64,000 nucleotides of DNA, taken from assembly GCF_003837805.1 (NCBI RefSeq), contig NZ_RQIT01000013.1, positions 1-64,000 of the forward strand, written 5' to 3'. The stretch is from Bradyrhizobium sp. RP6. GTDB taxonomy: Bacteria; Pseudomonadota; Alphaproteobacteria; Rhizobiales; Xanthobacteraceae. Position numbers and translations under genes: made by a program. The notes under the pieces were generated by a model. It saw nothing but the letters and a program-made list of their open reading frames with translations, ran no database searches and had not been told where the DNA came from. Positions 8,244 to 16,833 of the stretch are shown here, piece by piece. Position 1 is the first letter of the stretch. Every line of letters starts with the position of its first letter.

Positions 8244-8294
8244 CCTCTCCATGAACCACCTGTCAGACGTCGTCTGAGGTGGTTCATGGAGAGG
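8244..8294. terminator. Large palindrome between convergent phnF and phnE2
   Basis: CTCTCCATGAACCACCT at 8245-8261 pairs perfectly with 8277-8293, extended by one C-G pair outside; inside, CAGAC-GTC-GTCTG forms a second short stem. Flanking bases (CCTTCGAGACG about 8218 and the CGTCGCGAAGG side about 8314) pair imperfectly, giving a longer cruciform. Sited between two gene ends, it can act as a bidirectional terminator. It resembles the dispersed palindromic repeats of Bradyrhizobium genomes. Confidence 0.75.
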
Positions 8295-8375
8295 GCCCGC
8301 CAAAGGCGGGCGTCGCGAAGGATGGCCGCAGGCAAAAGCTCTCAAATGCGATCTCCCGCGTTTCTTGCGAAGGAC

Positions 8376-9224
8376 CTACGCCACAGCCCGCCTGCCAATG
8401 ATCGCAAAGCGCAGCTTGCCCGAGATGAAATCGATGGCGGCGACTGCGACCAGGATCATCAGGATCAGGAACGAGACCTTCTGCCATTCCAGCACGCGAA
8501 TCTGCTCGGCGAGCTGGAGCCCGATGCCGCCGGCGCCGACGATGCCGATAATGGTGGCCGAACGGGTGTTTGATTCGATGAAATAGAGCACCTGGCCGGC
8601 GATCACGGGCAGCACCTGCGGCAACAGGCCGAAGCGGATCTCGTGCAGCGCGCTGCCGCCGGAGGCGCGGATGCCCTCGACCTGCTTCTGGTCGGCGCCC
8701 TCGATCGCCTCCGAGAACAGCTTTCCGAAGGCGCCGAAATCCGACACGGCGATGGCGAGCACGCCGGCGAACGGGCCGAGCCCGACCACGTTGATCCACA
8801 CCAGCGCCCAGATCAGCGTATCGACGCCGCGAATCGAATCCAGGAAACGACGAACGGGAAAGCGCAGGATGTTCGACGGCACGATGTTGCGCGCCGCGAG
8901 CAGGCTGACCGGCAGCGCGAACACTGCCGCCAGCGTCGTGCCGAGCAGCGCGATCGACAGCGTCTCGCCGAGCGCCTTCAGATAGATCGGCAGCGACGAG
9001 CCGGGATCGGGCGGGATCATCATCAATGTGATCCAGCCGAGCTGGCTGAGGCCGGCGAAGAACCGCGAGGGCGAGAAGTCGAGATCGACTAGGCCGTAGA
9101 TGAGGATCGCGAACGCCGCGGCGATCATCGCGGGCGTCGCGAGCCGCGACGAGGCCGGCCGGTTGAATACATCGGGATAGCGCGCACGCATCTGCGCGGC
9201 ATCGACCTCCTGCGGCTTCGTCAC
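8376..9224 (-). CDS. phnE2: Phosphonate ABC transporter permease PhnE2
   Basis: A 282-residue inner-membrane permease with about six hydrophobic segments and the binding-protein-dependent transport signature around EAIEGADQKQVEGIRASGGS. It ends with the family-typical region IGIVGAGGIGLQLAEQIRVLEW. It starts with GTG at 9224, overlapping the phnE1 stop (GTGA). Together with PhnE1 it forms the heteromeric pore of the PhnCDE transporter. The first 30 residues are hydrophilic and cytoplasmic. Confidence 0.92.
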   Translation of the reverse strand: MTKPQEVDAAQMRARYPDVFNRPASSRLATPAMIAAAFAILIYGLVDLDFSPSRFFAGLSQLGWITLMMIPPDPGSSLPIYLKALGETLSIALLGTTLAAVFALPVSLLAARNIVPSNILRFPVRRFLDSIRGVDTLIWALVWINVVGLGPFAGVLAIAVSDFGAFGKLFSEAIEGADQKQVEGIRASGGSALHEIRFGLLPQVLPVIAGQVLYFIESNTRSATIIGIVGAGGIGLQLAEQIRVLEWQKVSFLILMILVAVAAIDFISGKLRFAIIGRRAVA

Positions 9225-10105
9225 GTCCGCGCCTCCTTGCCGAACAGGTGGCCGCGCAGCCAGCCGGTGGCGATGTCGATGATGAATACGGCAATGATGA
9301 TGGTGAGCAGGATCGCGCTGACGTCCGAATAGTAGAACTTGCGGATGGCGACGACGAGCTCCTGGCCGATGCCTCCGGCGCCGACAAAGCCCATCACGGA
9401 GGCCTCACGGACGTTGATCTCGAAACGCAGCAGCGCGTAGCTGGCATAGCCCGCCGTCACCTGCGGCACCACGGCAAATCGCATGCAGGACAGCCAGCTC
9501 GCGCCGGTCGAGCGGATGCCCTCGACCGGCTTCATGTCGGCGTTCTCCACGATCTCCGAGAACAGCTTTCCGAGCGCGCCGGTGGAGTGGATCGCGATCG
9601 CCAGCACGCCCGCCATCGGACCGAGCCCGAAGGCGATGACGAAGACCAGTGCGAACACAATCCCGGGCACCGTGCGGGCGAACTCGAGCAGCCGCCGCAC
9701 GACGAAGCGCAGCCAGGGCGCAGGCGAGGTATTTTCAGCCGCGAAGAAGTTCAGACAGAAGGCGAGAGCCGCGCCGATCAGCGTGCCGACGTAGGAGATC
9801 AGCAGCGTCTCGCCGAGCATCTTCAGCCATTTGCGCCAGCCCCAGAACCACTCGCCGATATCGGTCCAGACCCGCTGGCCGCTGTCGAGCGTGAGGATGC
9901 GGTCGAAATAGCTGAGGAAGTTGCCGAAATAGGTGAACAGCGTGCGCAAATTCACTTCGGCACCGATCGCGGCGAGAACCAGCGCGGCGGCAAAGATCGC
10001 TGCTCCCAATAGGAGGCGGAGCCGTCGCCGCGAAACCGCCTGGCGATAGGCGGCATTCAGCGCGGCGAGCTGCTGCTCGGGGAGGATCGAAACCGCTGTC
10101 GTCAT
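9221..10105 (-). CDS. phnE1: Phosphonate ABC transporter permease PhnE1
   Basis: A 294-residue permease with about six membrane segments. The EAA-like loop is SEIVENADMKPVEGIRSTGAS, followed by FVGAGGIGQELVVAIRKFYYSD. It is a paralogue of the adjacent PhnE2. It lies 72 bp downstream of phnD, with a strong hairpin between them that may lower permease expression relative to the binding protein. The ATG at 10105 gives a normal-length protein. Confidence 0.92.
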   Translation of the reverse strand: MTTAVSILPEQQLAALNAAYRQAVSRRRLRLLLGAAIFAAALVLAAIGAEVNLRTLFTYFGNFLSYFDRILTLDSGQRVWTDIGEWFWGWRKWLKMLGETLLISYVGTLIGAALAFCLNFFAAENTSPAPWLRFVVRRLLEFARTVPGIVFALVFVIAFGLGPMAGVLAIAIHSTGALGKLFSEIVENADMKPVEGIRSTGASWLSCMRFAVVPQVTAGYASYALLRFEINVREASVMGFVGAGGIGQELVVAIRKFYYSDVSAILLTIIIAVFIIDIATGWLRGHLFGKEART

Positions 10106-10132
10106 CTGTCGAAACAGGTCCCGTCAAAGAAA

Positions 10133-10157
10133 GAGCCGGGTCCTACGGACCCGGCTC
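10133..10157 (-). terminator. Intrinsic terminator-like hairpin between phnD and phnE1
   Basis: On the minus strand GAGCCGGGTCC-GTA-GGACCCGGCTC forms a perfect 11-bp stem with a 3-base loop, followed by TTTCTTT. This looks like a Rho-independent terminator inside the operon. It would partly stop transcription after phnD and stabilise the phnCD message, a usual way to make more binding protein than permease. Confidence 0.8.
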
Positions 10158-10177
10158 AGGTGCATCGTCCCGAAGAC

Positions 10178-11113
10178 TCAGGACGCCTTCTTTTTACGCA
10201 GTGCGTCGACGAACTTGATCAGCTCGATCGTGCCATCCCAGTCCTTGGTGGTGGCGGGATGAAAACCCTTCTTCTGGCCATCCTGGAGGCGGTCGAAGGC
10301 CGCCTTGTCCTTGGCCGGCGCGTCGAAGAATGCCTTCGCGATCGCCGCCTTCGCGTCTTCCGGCAGGTCGGAGTTATAGGCGTAGGGACCGTTGATGATC
10401 GGCGCCGACTTGTGGATGATGCGGAAATCGTCCTTCTTCATCGCCGAACCATCGGCGTTCTTGAGCATGCCCTTGGTGAGCATCTGCGCCAGCGTCGAAT
10501 CGTCGTCGCTGGTCCACTGGTTGGCGGCGACGTCGACGGTGCCCTGCGCCAGCGCCAGCACCGCGTTCTCATGGCTGCCGGTGAAGACGACCTTGCTGAA
10601 ATAGGTGTCGGCATCGTGGATGCCCATCTTGTCGAGCTCGAAGCGCGGCACGTTGTTGCCGGAGGTCGAATTCGGGTCGACGAGGCCGAGGTTCTTGCCC
10701 TTGAGGTCGTCGATCTTCTTGTAGGGACTACTCGCCTTGACGAAGAAGACCGAGTAGTAGCCGGTCGAGCCGTCGGCGTTGATGTCGTTGGCGAAGGCGT
10801 CGGTCTTGACGCCGGTCAGGCGGGCGCGGGCGAACGAGGCCGAGCCGTAGCTCGCGATGTGGATGTTGCCGGCGCGCTGGCCCTCGATCACAGCGGCGTA
10901 GTCGTTGGCGATGCGCAGCGTGACCTTCACGCCGAGCTCCTTGGAGAGATAGCTCATGAACGGCGCCCAGCGCTCGGTGACGCCCGAGGCGTTCTCGGCC
11001 GGAATGACCGCGAAGGTCAGCTCGGGATACTTGGTTCTCCAATCGTCCGCGGAAGCGGAGGCGGTGAACGCGAGCGCGGCGGCGCCGGCAAGGACTAATC
11101 TGCGAGTGATCAT
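10178..11113 (-). CDS. phnD: Phosphonate ABC transporter periplasmic binding protein PhnD
   Basis: A 311-residue periplasmic binding protein. The N-terminus MITRRLVLAGAAALAFTASASA is a signal peptide with likely cleavage before DDWRTKYPEL. The pattern YPELTFAVIPAENASGVTERWAPFMSYLSKELGVKV and the VDPNSTSGNNVPRF segment fit PhnD-family proteins, in which this region binds the phosphonate group. GAGGG precedes the ATG. It lies 76 bp after phnC and before the intra-operon hairpin. Confidence 0.93.
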   Translation of the reverse strand: MITRRLVLAGAAALAFTASASADDWRTKYPELTFAVIPAENASGVTERWAPFMSYLSKELGVKVTLRIANDYAAVIEGQRAGNIHIASYGSASFARARLTGVKTDAFANDINADGSTGYYSVFFVKASSPYKKIDDLKGKNLGLVDPNSTSGNNVPRFELDKMGIHDADTYFSKVVFTGSHENAVLALAQGTVDVAANQWTSDDDSTLAQMLTKGMLKNADGSAMKKDDFRIIHKSAPIINGPYAYNSDLPEDAKAAIAKAFFDAPAKDKAAFDRLQDGQKKGFHPATTKDWDGTIELIKFVDALRKKKAS

Positions 11114-11189
11114 GATACCCTCTTCATCGGTTGGTCATCGGTTGGGTCGGTTGACGCAAGAACCTGCAACTCAAAAGATGCGCCGCGGC

Positions 11190-11999
<810 letters not shown>

Positions 12000-12003
12000 G
12001 CGG

Positions 12004-12024
12004 GGCTCCAGATTAACTGGAGCC
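12004..12024. promoter_or_regulatory. Inverted repeat covering the phnC ribosome-binding site
   Basis: GGCTCCAG-ATTAA-CTGGAGCC has perfect 8-bp arms with a 5-base spacer, ending 5 bp before the phnC start codon. In the mRNA the downstream arm contains the GGAG ribosome-binding sequence, so the hairpin would hide it. It could instead be a DNA operator. Either role is inferred from position only. Confidence 0.55.
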
Positions 12025-12042
12025 AATCGCTAACGTCCATGC

Positions 12043-12060
12043 TTAACACTTGTGTGACAC
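12043..12060 (-). promoter_or_regulatory. Weak Pho-box candidate upstream of phnC
   Basis: On the minus strand GTGTCACACAAGTGTTAA reads as two 7-mers, GTGTCAC and GTGTTAA, 4 bases apart. The second half deviates at three positions from CTGTCAT. About 10 bases downstream is only a poor -10 (TTAGCG). It is listed because the gene is an expected PhoB target; confidence is low. Confidence 0.3.
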
Positions 12061-12087
12061 GGCCGTTGCAGCGCAGCGATCCTGCAC

Positions 12088-12126
12088 ACGTCATCCCCTG
12101 TCATCGCCACGTCATGACATCGTCAT
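12088..12126 (+). promoter_or_regulatory. Pho-box-like array: four NYGTCAT repeats
   Basis: ACGTCAT (12088), CTGTCAT (12098), ACGTCAT (12109) and TCGTCAT (12120) recur at 10, 11 and 11 bp. Seven-base direct repeats with 4-base gaps are the PhoB binding layout, and one copy equals the consensus half-site. The orientation points toward the hexapeptide/phnM2/DUF1045 operon 48 bp downstream, though no good -10 is visible. The phnC operon lies on the other side and may share it. Confidence 0.55.
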
Positions 12127-12173
12127 GAATCCGCTCGAAGAGGAACGCCCGCCCCTCGCACCTCGGATACAAC

Positions 12174-12845
12174 ATGGCCGCCAAAGCCCTATCGGTTCAG
12201 CCGACCATCGCCCCCTCGGCCAATTTGCATGAGACCCGGCTCGGCGCCTATACCGAGGTTGGCGCGCGCACGATCCTGCATGAAGTGGCGATGGGCGATT
12301 ACTCCTATGTCGTCAACGATTCGCAGATCACCTACACCACTATCGGAAAGTTCTGCTCGATCGCGGCGATGACGCGCATCAATCCCGGCAACCATCCGAT
12401 GCACCGCGCGACGCAGGCGCACTTCACCTACCGCTCCAGCGCCTATTTCGACGGTGAGAGCGACGATGCCGAGTTCTTCGACTGGCGACGCCAACATCAC
12501 ATCCATATCGGTCACGATGTCTGGATCGGCCATGGCGCGATCGTGTTGCCGGGTCGAAACGTCGGCACCGGCGCGGTGATCGCAGCCGGTGCCATCGTCA
12601 CCAAGGACGTGCCGGCCTACACCATTGTCGCCGGCAATCCGGCCCGTATCGTGCGGCGGCGGTTCTCGGAGGAGATCGCCGGACGGCTCGCGAAGCTCGC
12701 CTGGTGGGACTGGGATCACGACAAATTGCGCGCGGCGCTGCCCGATTTCCGCAATCTCGGGATTGAAGATTTTCTTTCGACATACGAAGCACGGGCGAGC
12801 TCTCTCGCCAACTCTCCTGCCAGCAAACGAAGCGCGATCGCGTGA
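12174..12845 (+). CDS. Phosphonate-associated hexapeptide-repeat transferase
   Basis: A 223-residue left-handed beta-helix protein of the acetyltransferase superfamily, corresponding to the subfamily linked with C-P lyase operons. Imperfect hexapeptides run through residues 10-60, then HIHIGHDVWIGHGAIVLPGRNVGTGAVIAAGAIVTKDVPAYTIVAGNPARIVRRRF is the classic acyl-CoA-binding coil and exit sequence. It is the first gene of a plus-strand operon and overlaps the next by 4 bp (GTGA). No clear ribosome-binding site precedes the ATG. Its acceptor is unknown; an aminoalkylphosphonate, as for PhnO, is one possibility. Confidence 0.85.
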   Translation: MAAKALSVQPTIAPSANLHETRLGAYTEVGARTILHEVAMGDYSYVVNDSQITYTTIGKFCSIAAMTRINPGNHPMHRATQAHFTYRSSAYFDGESDDAEFFDWRRQHHIHIGHDVWIGHGAIVLPGRNVGTGAVIAAGAIVTKDVPAYTIVAGNPARIVRRRFSEEIAGRLAKLAWWDWDHDKLRAALPDFRNLGIEDFLSTYEARASSLANSPASKRSAIA

Positions 12846-14035
12846 CAGACATATTCCTCGAAGGCGGCCGCGCCCTGATCGGCGTCGAGTTCGTCGAAAC
12901 CTCACTTCTCGTGTCCGGAACAGACATTGCACAGGTCGATGCTTCTCGCAGTCGTGCCCGGCTGGCGATCGATGCCCGCGACCTGTTGGTGCTGCCCGGC
13001 ATCGTCGATCTGCATGGCGATGCCTTCGAGCGGCAGATGATGCCCCGCGCCGGCGTCGATTTTCCGATCGACGTCGCGCTCGCCGACAGCGACCGCCAGG
13101 CGATCGGCAACGGCATCACCACGGTCTTTCACGCAACGACCTGCTCCTGGGAGCCGGGCCTGCGCAGCGCCGACAATGCGCGCGGTCTGATGGAGGCGAT
13201 CGAGCGGCAGCGTCCGCAATTCGCCGCCGACACCCGCTTCCATCTGCGGCACGAGACCTACCATCTCGACGCCGAGGCCGAGATCGCCCAGTGGCTCGCC
13301 GAAGGCCGCGTCGACCTGTTCGCCTTCAACGACCACATGGACGGCACCGTCGCCGACATGGCCAAGCCGCGCAAGCGCAACCGCATGGTGGAACGCACTG
13401 GCCTTTCGAGCGAGGAATTCGACCGGCTGGTCGAGCGTGTGGTTTCGCGCGCCGACGAGGTGCCCACCTCGGTGTCGCGCCTCGCCGCTTCTGCCCGCGC
13501 GGCGGGCGTGCGGATGCTCTCGCACGATGACGCAACGCCGGCGATGCGCCGGGAGTATCGCGAACGGGGAGCTGACATCGCGGAGTTTCCGATCAACGAG
13601 GAGACGGCGCGGGCTGCCGCAGAAGCCGGCGATGCCATCGTCTACGGCGCGCCGAACGTCGTGCGCGGCGGCAGTCATACCGGCTGGACCAGGGCCTCCG
13701 ACATGATCGCCAAGGGGCTCTGCTCGGTGCTGGCTTCGGACTATTATTATCCAGCACAGCTGCTCGCCGCGTTCCGTCTCGCCGCCGATGGCGTGGTGCC
13801 GCTGGCACGGGCCTGGGACTTGGTCTCTGCCGGCCCGGCGCGCGCGACCGGCCTTGCCGATCGCGGCATTCTCGCGGAAGGACGCCGCGCCGACATTCTC
13901 CTCGTCGACGACAGCGCGAGGCTGCGGCCGCGGCTGATCGCGGTGATCTCAGGCGGCAAGCTCGTCCATCTCACCGATGCAACGCGGCTGCTCACTGCTG
14001 TGGCAGCGCCGCGCGAAGCTGTCGCGGCAGCGTGA
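12842..14035 (+). CDS. Second PhnM-like amidohydrolase
   Basis: A 397-residue amidohydrolase of the PhnM family. Metal-site segments DLHGDAFERQMMPRAG, FNDHMDG, MLSHDDA, GAPNVVRGGSHTGW and LASDYYYPAQL are conserved, but the canonical MDHTPGQRQF is replaced by NDHMDGTVADM. It is therefore divergent from PhnM at 1530-2687 and may use another triphosphate, or duplicate that step. The GTG start overlaps the previous stop. It is followed 18 bp later by the DUF1045 gene. Confidence 0.88.
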   Translation: MTDIFLEGGRALIGVEFVETSLLVSGTDIAQVDASRSRARLAIDARDLLVLPGIVDLHGDAFERQMMPRAGVDFPIDVALADSDRQAIGNGITTVFHATTCSWEPGLRSADNARGLMEAIERQRPQFAADTRFHLRHETYHLDAEAEIAQWLAEGRVDLFAFNDHMDGTVADMAKPRKRNRMVERTGLSSEEFDRLVERVVSRADEVPTSVSRLAASARAAGVRMLSHDDATPAMRREYRERGADIAEFPINEETARAAAEAGDAIVYGAPNVVRGGSHTGWTRASDMIAKGLCSVLASDYYYPAQLLAAFRLAADGVVPLARAWDLVSAGPARATGLADRGILAEGRRADILLVDDSARLRPRLIAVISGGKLVHLTDATRLLTAVAAPREAVAAA

Positions 14036-14053
14036 ATCGGCTATGCTGAGCCG

Positions 14054-14752
14054 ATGACAGGTTTTCCCCGCTACGCGATCTATTTTGCCGCTGGCAGCAA
14101 CAGCGCCCTCTCCCGCTTCGGCGCCGAGCTGCTCGGCTATGACGCCCACACCGGCGACGAGGTTTCGTTTCCGCAAGAGGCGTTGCGCGTCGCGCCGGAC
14201 TGGCGCGACATCACCGCCGATCCTCGCAAATACGGCTTTCACGCCACGCTGAAGGCACCGATGGCGCTGGTATCAGGCAGGATCGAGGCCGAGCTCATGG
14301 CGGCCTGCGCGATGTTCGCCGGCCAATCGCGGACAATTCCAGTGATCCGCCCTGTCGTCGATACCATCAGCGGCTTCATTGCCGTCATTCCCGCCGAGCC
14401 GGTCGACGCTCTCCAGCAGCTTGCCGCTGATTGCGTCCGTGAATTCGACCCCTTCCGCGCGGCCCTCGCCGCGGAAGATCGCGCGCGGCGCAAGCCCGAA
14501 AAACTCACCGAGCGGCAGCGCGATTATCTCGACCGCTGGGGCTACCCTTACGTGATGGAGGAGTTCCGCTTCCACATGACACTGACGGGACGGCTGGATG
14601 CAGAGCGCCGCGCGCCGATTCTGGAGATGTTACGGACCAGGTTTGCGTCGCTTCGTCTCGGCACGCTGGCAATCGACCGCCTCGCCCTGTTCAAGCAGGA
14701 CGAGGCGAAGGTTCGCTTCCGCATCATCGGCGAGTGGGCGTTGACGCGGTAG
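14054..14752 (+). CDS. DUF1045 phosphonate-operon protein, 2H phosphoesterase-like
   Basis: A 232-residue protein of the DUF1045 family, recurrent in alphaproteobacterial phn operons. Two HxT motifs are visible: FHATL with His63/Thr65 and FHMTL with His174/Thr176, the catalytic pair of the 2H phosphoesterase superfamily, which acts on cyclic phosphates and 2',5'/3',5' linkages. As no PhnP is encoded here, it is a candidate for opening ribose 1,2-cyclic phosphate 5-phosphate. That role is inference. It ends 9 bp from a convergent gene. Confidence 0.85.
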   Translation: MTGFPRYAIYFAAGSNSALSRFGAELLGYDAHTGDEVSFPQEALRVAPDWRDITADPRKYGFHATLKAPMALVSGRIEAELMAACAMFAGQSRTIPVIRPVVDTISGFIAVIPAEPVDALQQLAADCVREFDPFRAALAAEDRARRKPEKLTERQRDYLDRWGYPYVMEEFRFHMTLTGRLDAERRAPILEMLRTRFASLRLGTLAIDRLALFKQDEAKVRFRIIGEWALTR

Positions 14753-14761
14753 GCCTCACGG

Positions 14762-15469
14762 TCAGCTCCCAAGATTGACGGCGAGCGCCACGGCACCGAC
14801 CAGAACGAGGCTGATCGCCCAGACTGCATCCAGATTGAACCAGCTTCGCGAGACGAACCTCAATCCCAGATAGCGGTAGACCAGCCAGGCCAGACATCCG
14901 CCGGCGCTGACCATCGCGACAACATGCACCAGGGACACCAGCACCGCCATCCCGACACTTGCCTTCATCAACTCGCCCGCCGCCTCATGTCCGGCATCGA
15001 GTTCGAAGGCCTGGCAGAGCCCAAGATAGATCGGCACGAGCATCAAGGCGGCACCATGGGCAATGGCAACGGCAAACGACCAGAGCACCAATTGCGTCGG
15101 AGGAATTCGTGCCAGCGCGCGGGGATGACGCCGCTCGATCAGCCGATAGCCGCCAAAGCCGATGACGAGAAGACTCGCACCGATCTGGATCGGACGCTGC
15201 CATTCGGCCAGTACGAGCAGGAAGGCGAACGGCAGCAGCACGAGAAGTGTTGCCAGGAGATGCCCGGCCGCCAGAGCCCACAATGCGCGGAAGAGCGCGA
15301 GGGGGCTCTTGTCCATAAGCCCGGCCGAAACGGCGAGCGGCCATCCCATTCCTGGATTGACCCCGTGGTAAAGACCGCTCGCAACAAGCGCGAGCCACAG
15401 CCAGCCAAGGGCCGGGCTCGCCTGCGTCCCATCTAGACCGACGGGTAGCAAAAGGAGTCCGTCGAACAA
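14762..15469 (-). CDS. Polytopic membrane protein of unknown function
   Basis: A 235-residue protein with about six hydrophobic segments. Segment one ends in SGLYHGVNPGMGWPL; the GxxHGxNPG pattern recalls the HxxxxD-type signature of nickel/cobalt and UreH/LysE-like transporters but is not conclusive. The likely start is TTG at 15469, preceded by GAGGG, so the gene overlaps the methanethiol oxidase gene by 37 bp and is translationally coupled to it. It may export or import a product or metal for that enzyme. Confidence 0.7.
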   Translation of the reverse strand: MFDGLLLLPVGLDGTQASPALGWLWLALVASGLYHGVNPGMGWPLAVSAGLMDKSPLALFRALWALAAGHLLATLLVLLPFAFLLVLAEWQRPIQIGASLLVIGFGGYRLIERRHPRALARIPPTQLVLWSFAVAIAHGAALMLVPIYLGLCQAFELDAGHEAAGELMKASVGMAVLVSLVHVVAMVSAGGCLAWLVYRYLGLRFVSRSWFNLDAVWAISLVLVGAVALAVNLGS

Positions 15470-16833
15470 TCGCCGCCCTCGAGCCTGATCTGGTGCGCAC
15501 GATATCCGTCGGGGAAGCTCACGAAATAGTCCTTGTCGAGCTCGAGGCCTCCGTTGCGACCGACATTGGCCATGACCTCCACGCCCGGAACCCCATCGGG
15601 ATAGAACTGGTCATCCCAGGTGGAATAGAGCGAATTGGTCCAGTACACGCGCCTGCCGTCGCGGCTGATCTCGACCATCTGCGGACCCGCCGCAAATGCT
15701 TTGCCGCTCGGATGGGGCGTGCGGCGCGCGATACCGCCGATGTGGACCGAGCCCGCAAGCTTCGGCTTTCTGGGATCACTGACGTCGTACTGGCGCATTT
15801 CGCCCGTGCCCCAGCACGAGACATAGAGAAACCGGTCATCCATCGACAGGTCGATGTCGGTCACCAGCGGCGGCACGGCGCCAAATCCCTGGAGCAGCGG
15901 CGGGAGCTTCTCCTTTGGCGCAGGCTCGGGCGGGATCGTCGCCGTCTTCTCCGCATGGAATTTCCCGCCTTCTCGCCACCAGGTCCAGATCGATGCTTCG
16001 AGATTCGTGGTGTCGACCACGACGCCTACGAAGCCGTACTCGCGAACCGGATCGTGCGCCGGTCGTACCTCCAGCGCCATTTGATGATTGGCGCCGAGGT
16101 CGATGGTCTGGACGTTGCGACGTGCGCGAAGATCCCAGAAGTGGAGACGATGGCCATATTTGTTCGACAGCAGATCTTCCGGGACGATCCCATTCTCGAA
16201 CTGCGGCGGCAACGCCCATTCGCTCGTCACCATGTAGTCGCGCGGCAGATTCCACCAGAAATCATAATGCAGCGCCTGCGGTCCGCGGTCGATTTCCCAT
16301 CGCCCGAGGACCTCGAAGGTCTCGCAATCCATGATGAAAACGCCGGGGGGGCCATCGGTCCCGTCCTTGCCGCCGCCGCCCAGCGTGCTGACGTAAATGC
16401 CGTCCGGCCCGCAATGGATCGTGTGTGGCCGCGAGTAGCCGGTCTTCTTGAAGACTTCCTCCGGCTCGATGATCTTGTGGATCTTGGCTTGGGTCGGATC
16501 GGGCTTGGTATCGATGATGTAGATCCGCGACGAGCGCAGCCCGGGAATGATGAGATAGCGCCGCTCGATGAAGGCATGTCCGGCGAGCGGCGACAAGGCG
16601 GAGGAGCAGGCATTCCAGCCGAAGTGATGGAACTCGTCGCCCTTGTTGGGCATCGTCACGGTGTGGACGATTTGGCTATAGGTCGGCGATCCCGGCTTGA
16701 CGTCGATGACCGCGAGAGCATCCGGCTTTGAGAAATCCGGACTGAGCAGCAACGTGTAGGCAAAGTTCTCCGCAGGCGCTTCCATCGCAAGCTTGGGCGA
16801 TGCGTGAAAGGTGGGATCCGGCCTCATCGTCAT
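15433..16833 (-). CDS. mtoX: Methanethiol oxidase (selenium-binding protein SBP56 family)
   Basis: A 466-residue SBP56-family protein; bacterial members oxidise methanethiol to formaldehyde, hydrogen sulfide and hydrogen peroxide. Family segments include GDEFHHFGWNACSSA, RPHTIHCGPDG, YDFWWNLPRDYMVTSEW, TDIDLSMDDRFLYVSCWGTGEMRQYDVSDP and VYWTNSLYSTWDDQFYPDG. The ATG at 16833 follows GGGAGG, which decides against the longer open frame. No signal peptide is evident. It is coupled with the membrane protein gene downstream. Confidence 0.88.
   Translation of the reverse strand: MTMRPDPTFHASPKLAMEAPAENFAYTLLLSPDFSKPDALAVIDVKPGSPTYSQIVHTVTMPNKGDEFHHFGWNACSSALSPLAGHAFIERRYLIIPGLRSSRIYIIDTKPDPTQAKIHKIIEPEEVFKKTGYSRPHTIHCGPDGIYVSTLGGGGKDGTDGPPGVFIMDCETFEVLGRWEIDRGPQALHYDFWWNLPRDYMVTSEWALPPQFENGIVPEDLLSNKYGHRLHFWDLRARRNVQTIDLGANHQMALEVRPAHDPVREYGFVGVVVDTTNLEASIWTWWREGGKFHAEKTATIPPEPAPKEKLPPLLQGFGAVPPLVTDIDLSMDDRFLYVSCWGTGEMRQYDVSDPRKPKLAGSVHIGGIARRTPHPSGKAFAAGPQMVEISRDGRRVYWTNSLYSTWDDQFYPDGVPGVEVMANVGRNGGLELDKDYFVSFPDGYRAHQIRLEGGDCSTDSFCYPSV

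Noticed and set aside
12000..12026. TTG start for phnC at 12026
   Set aside because: It would translate the inverted repeat and lacks a ribosome-binding site; the ATG at 11999 has GGAG.
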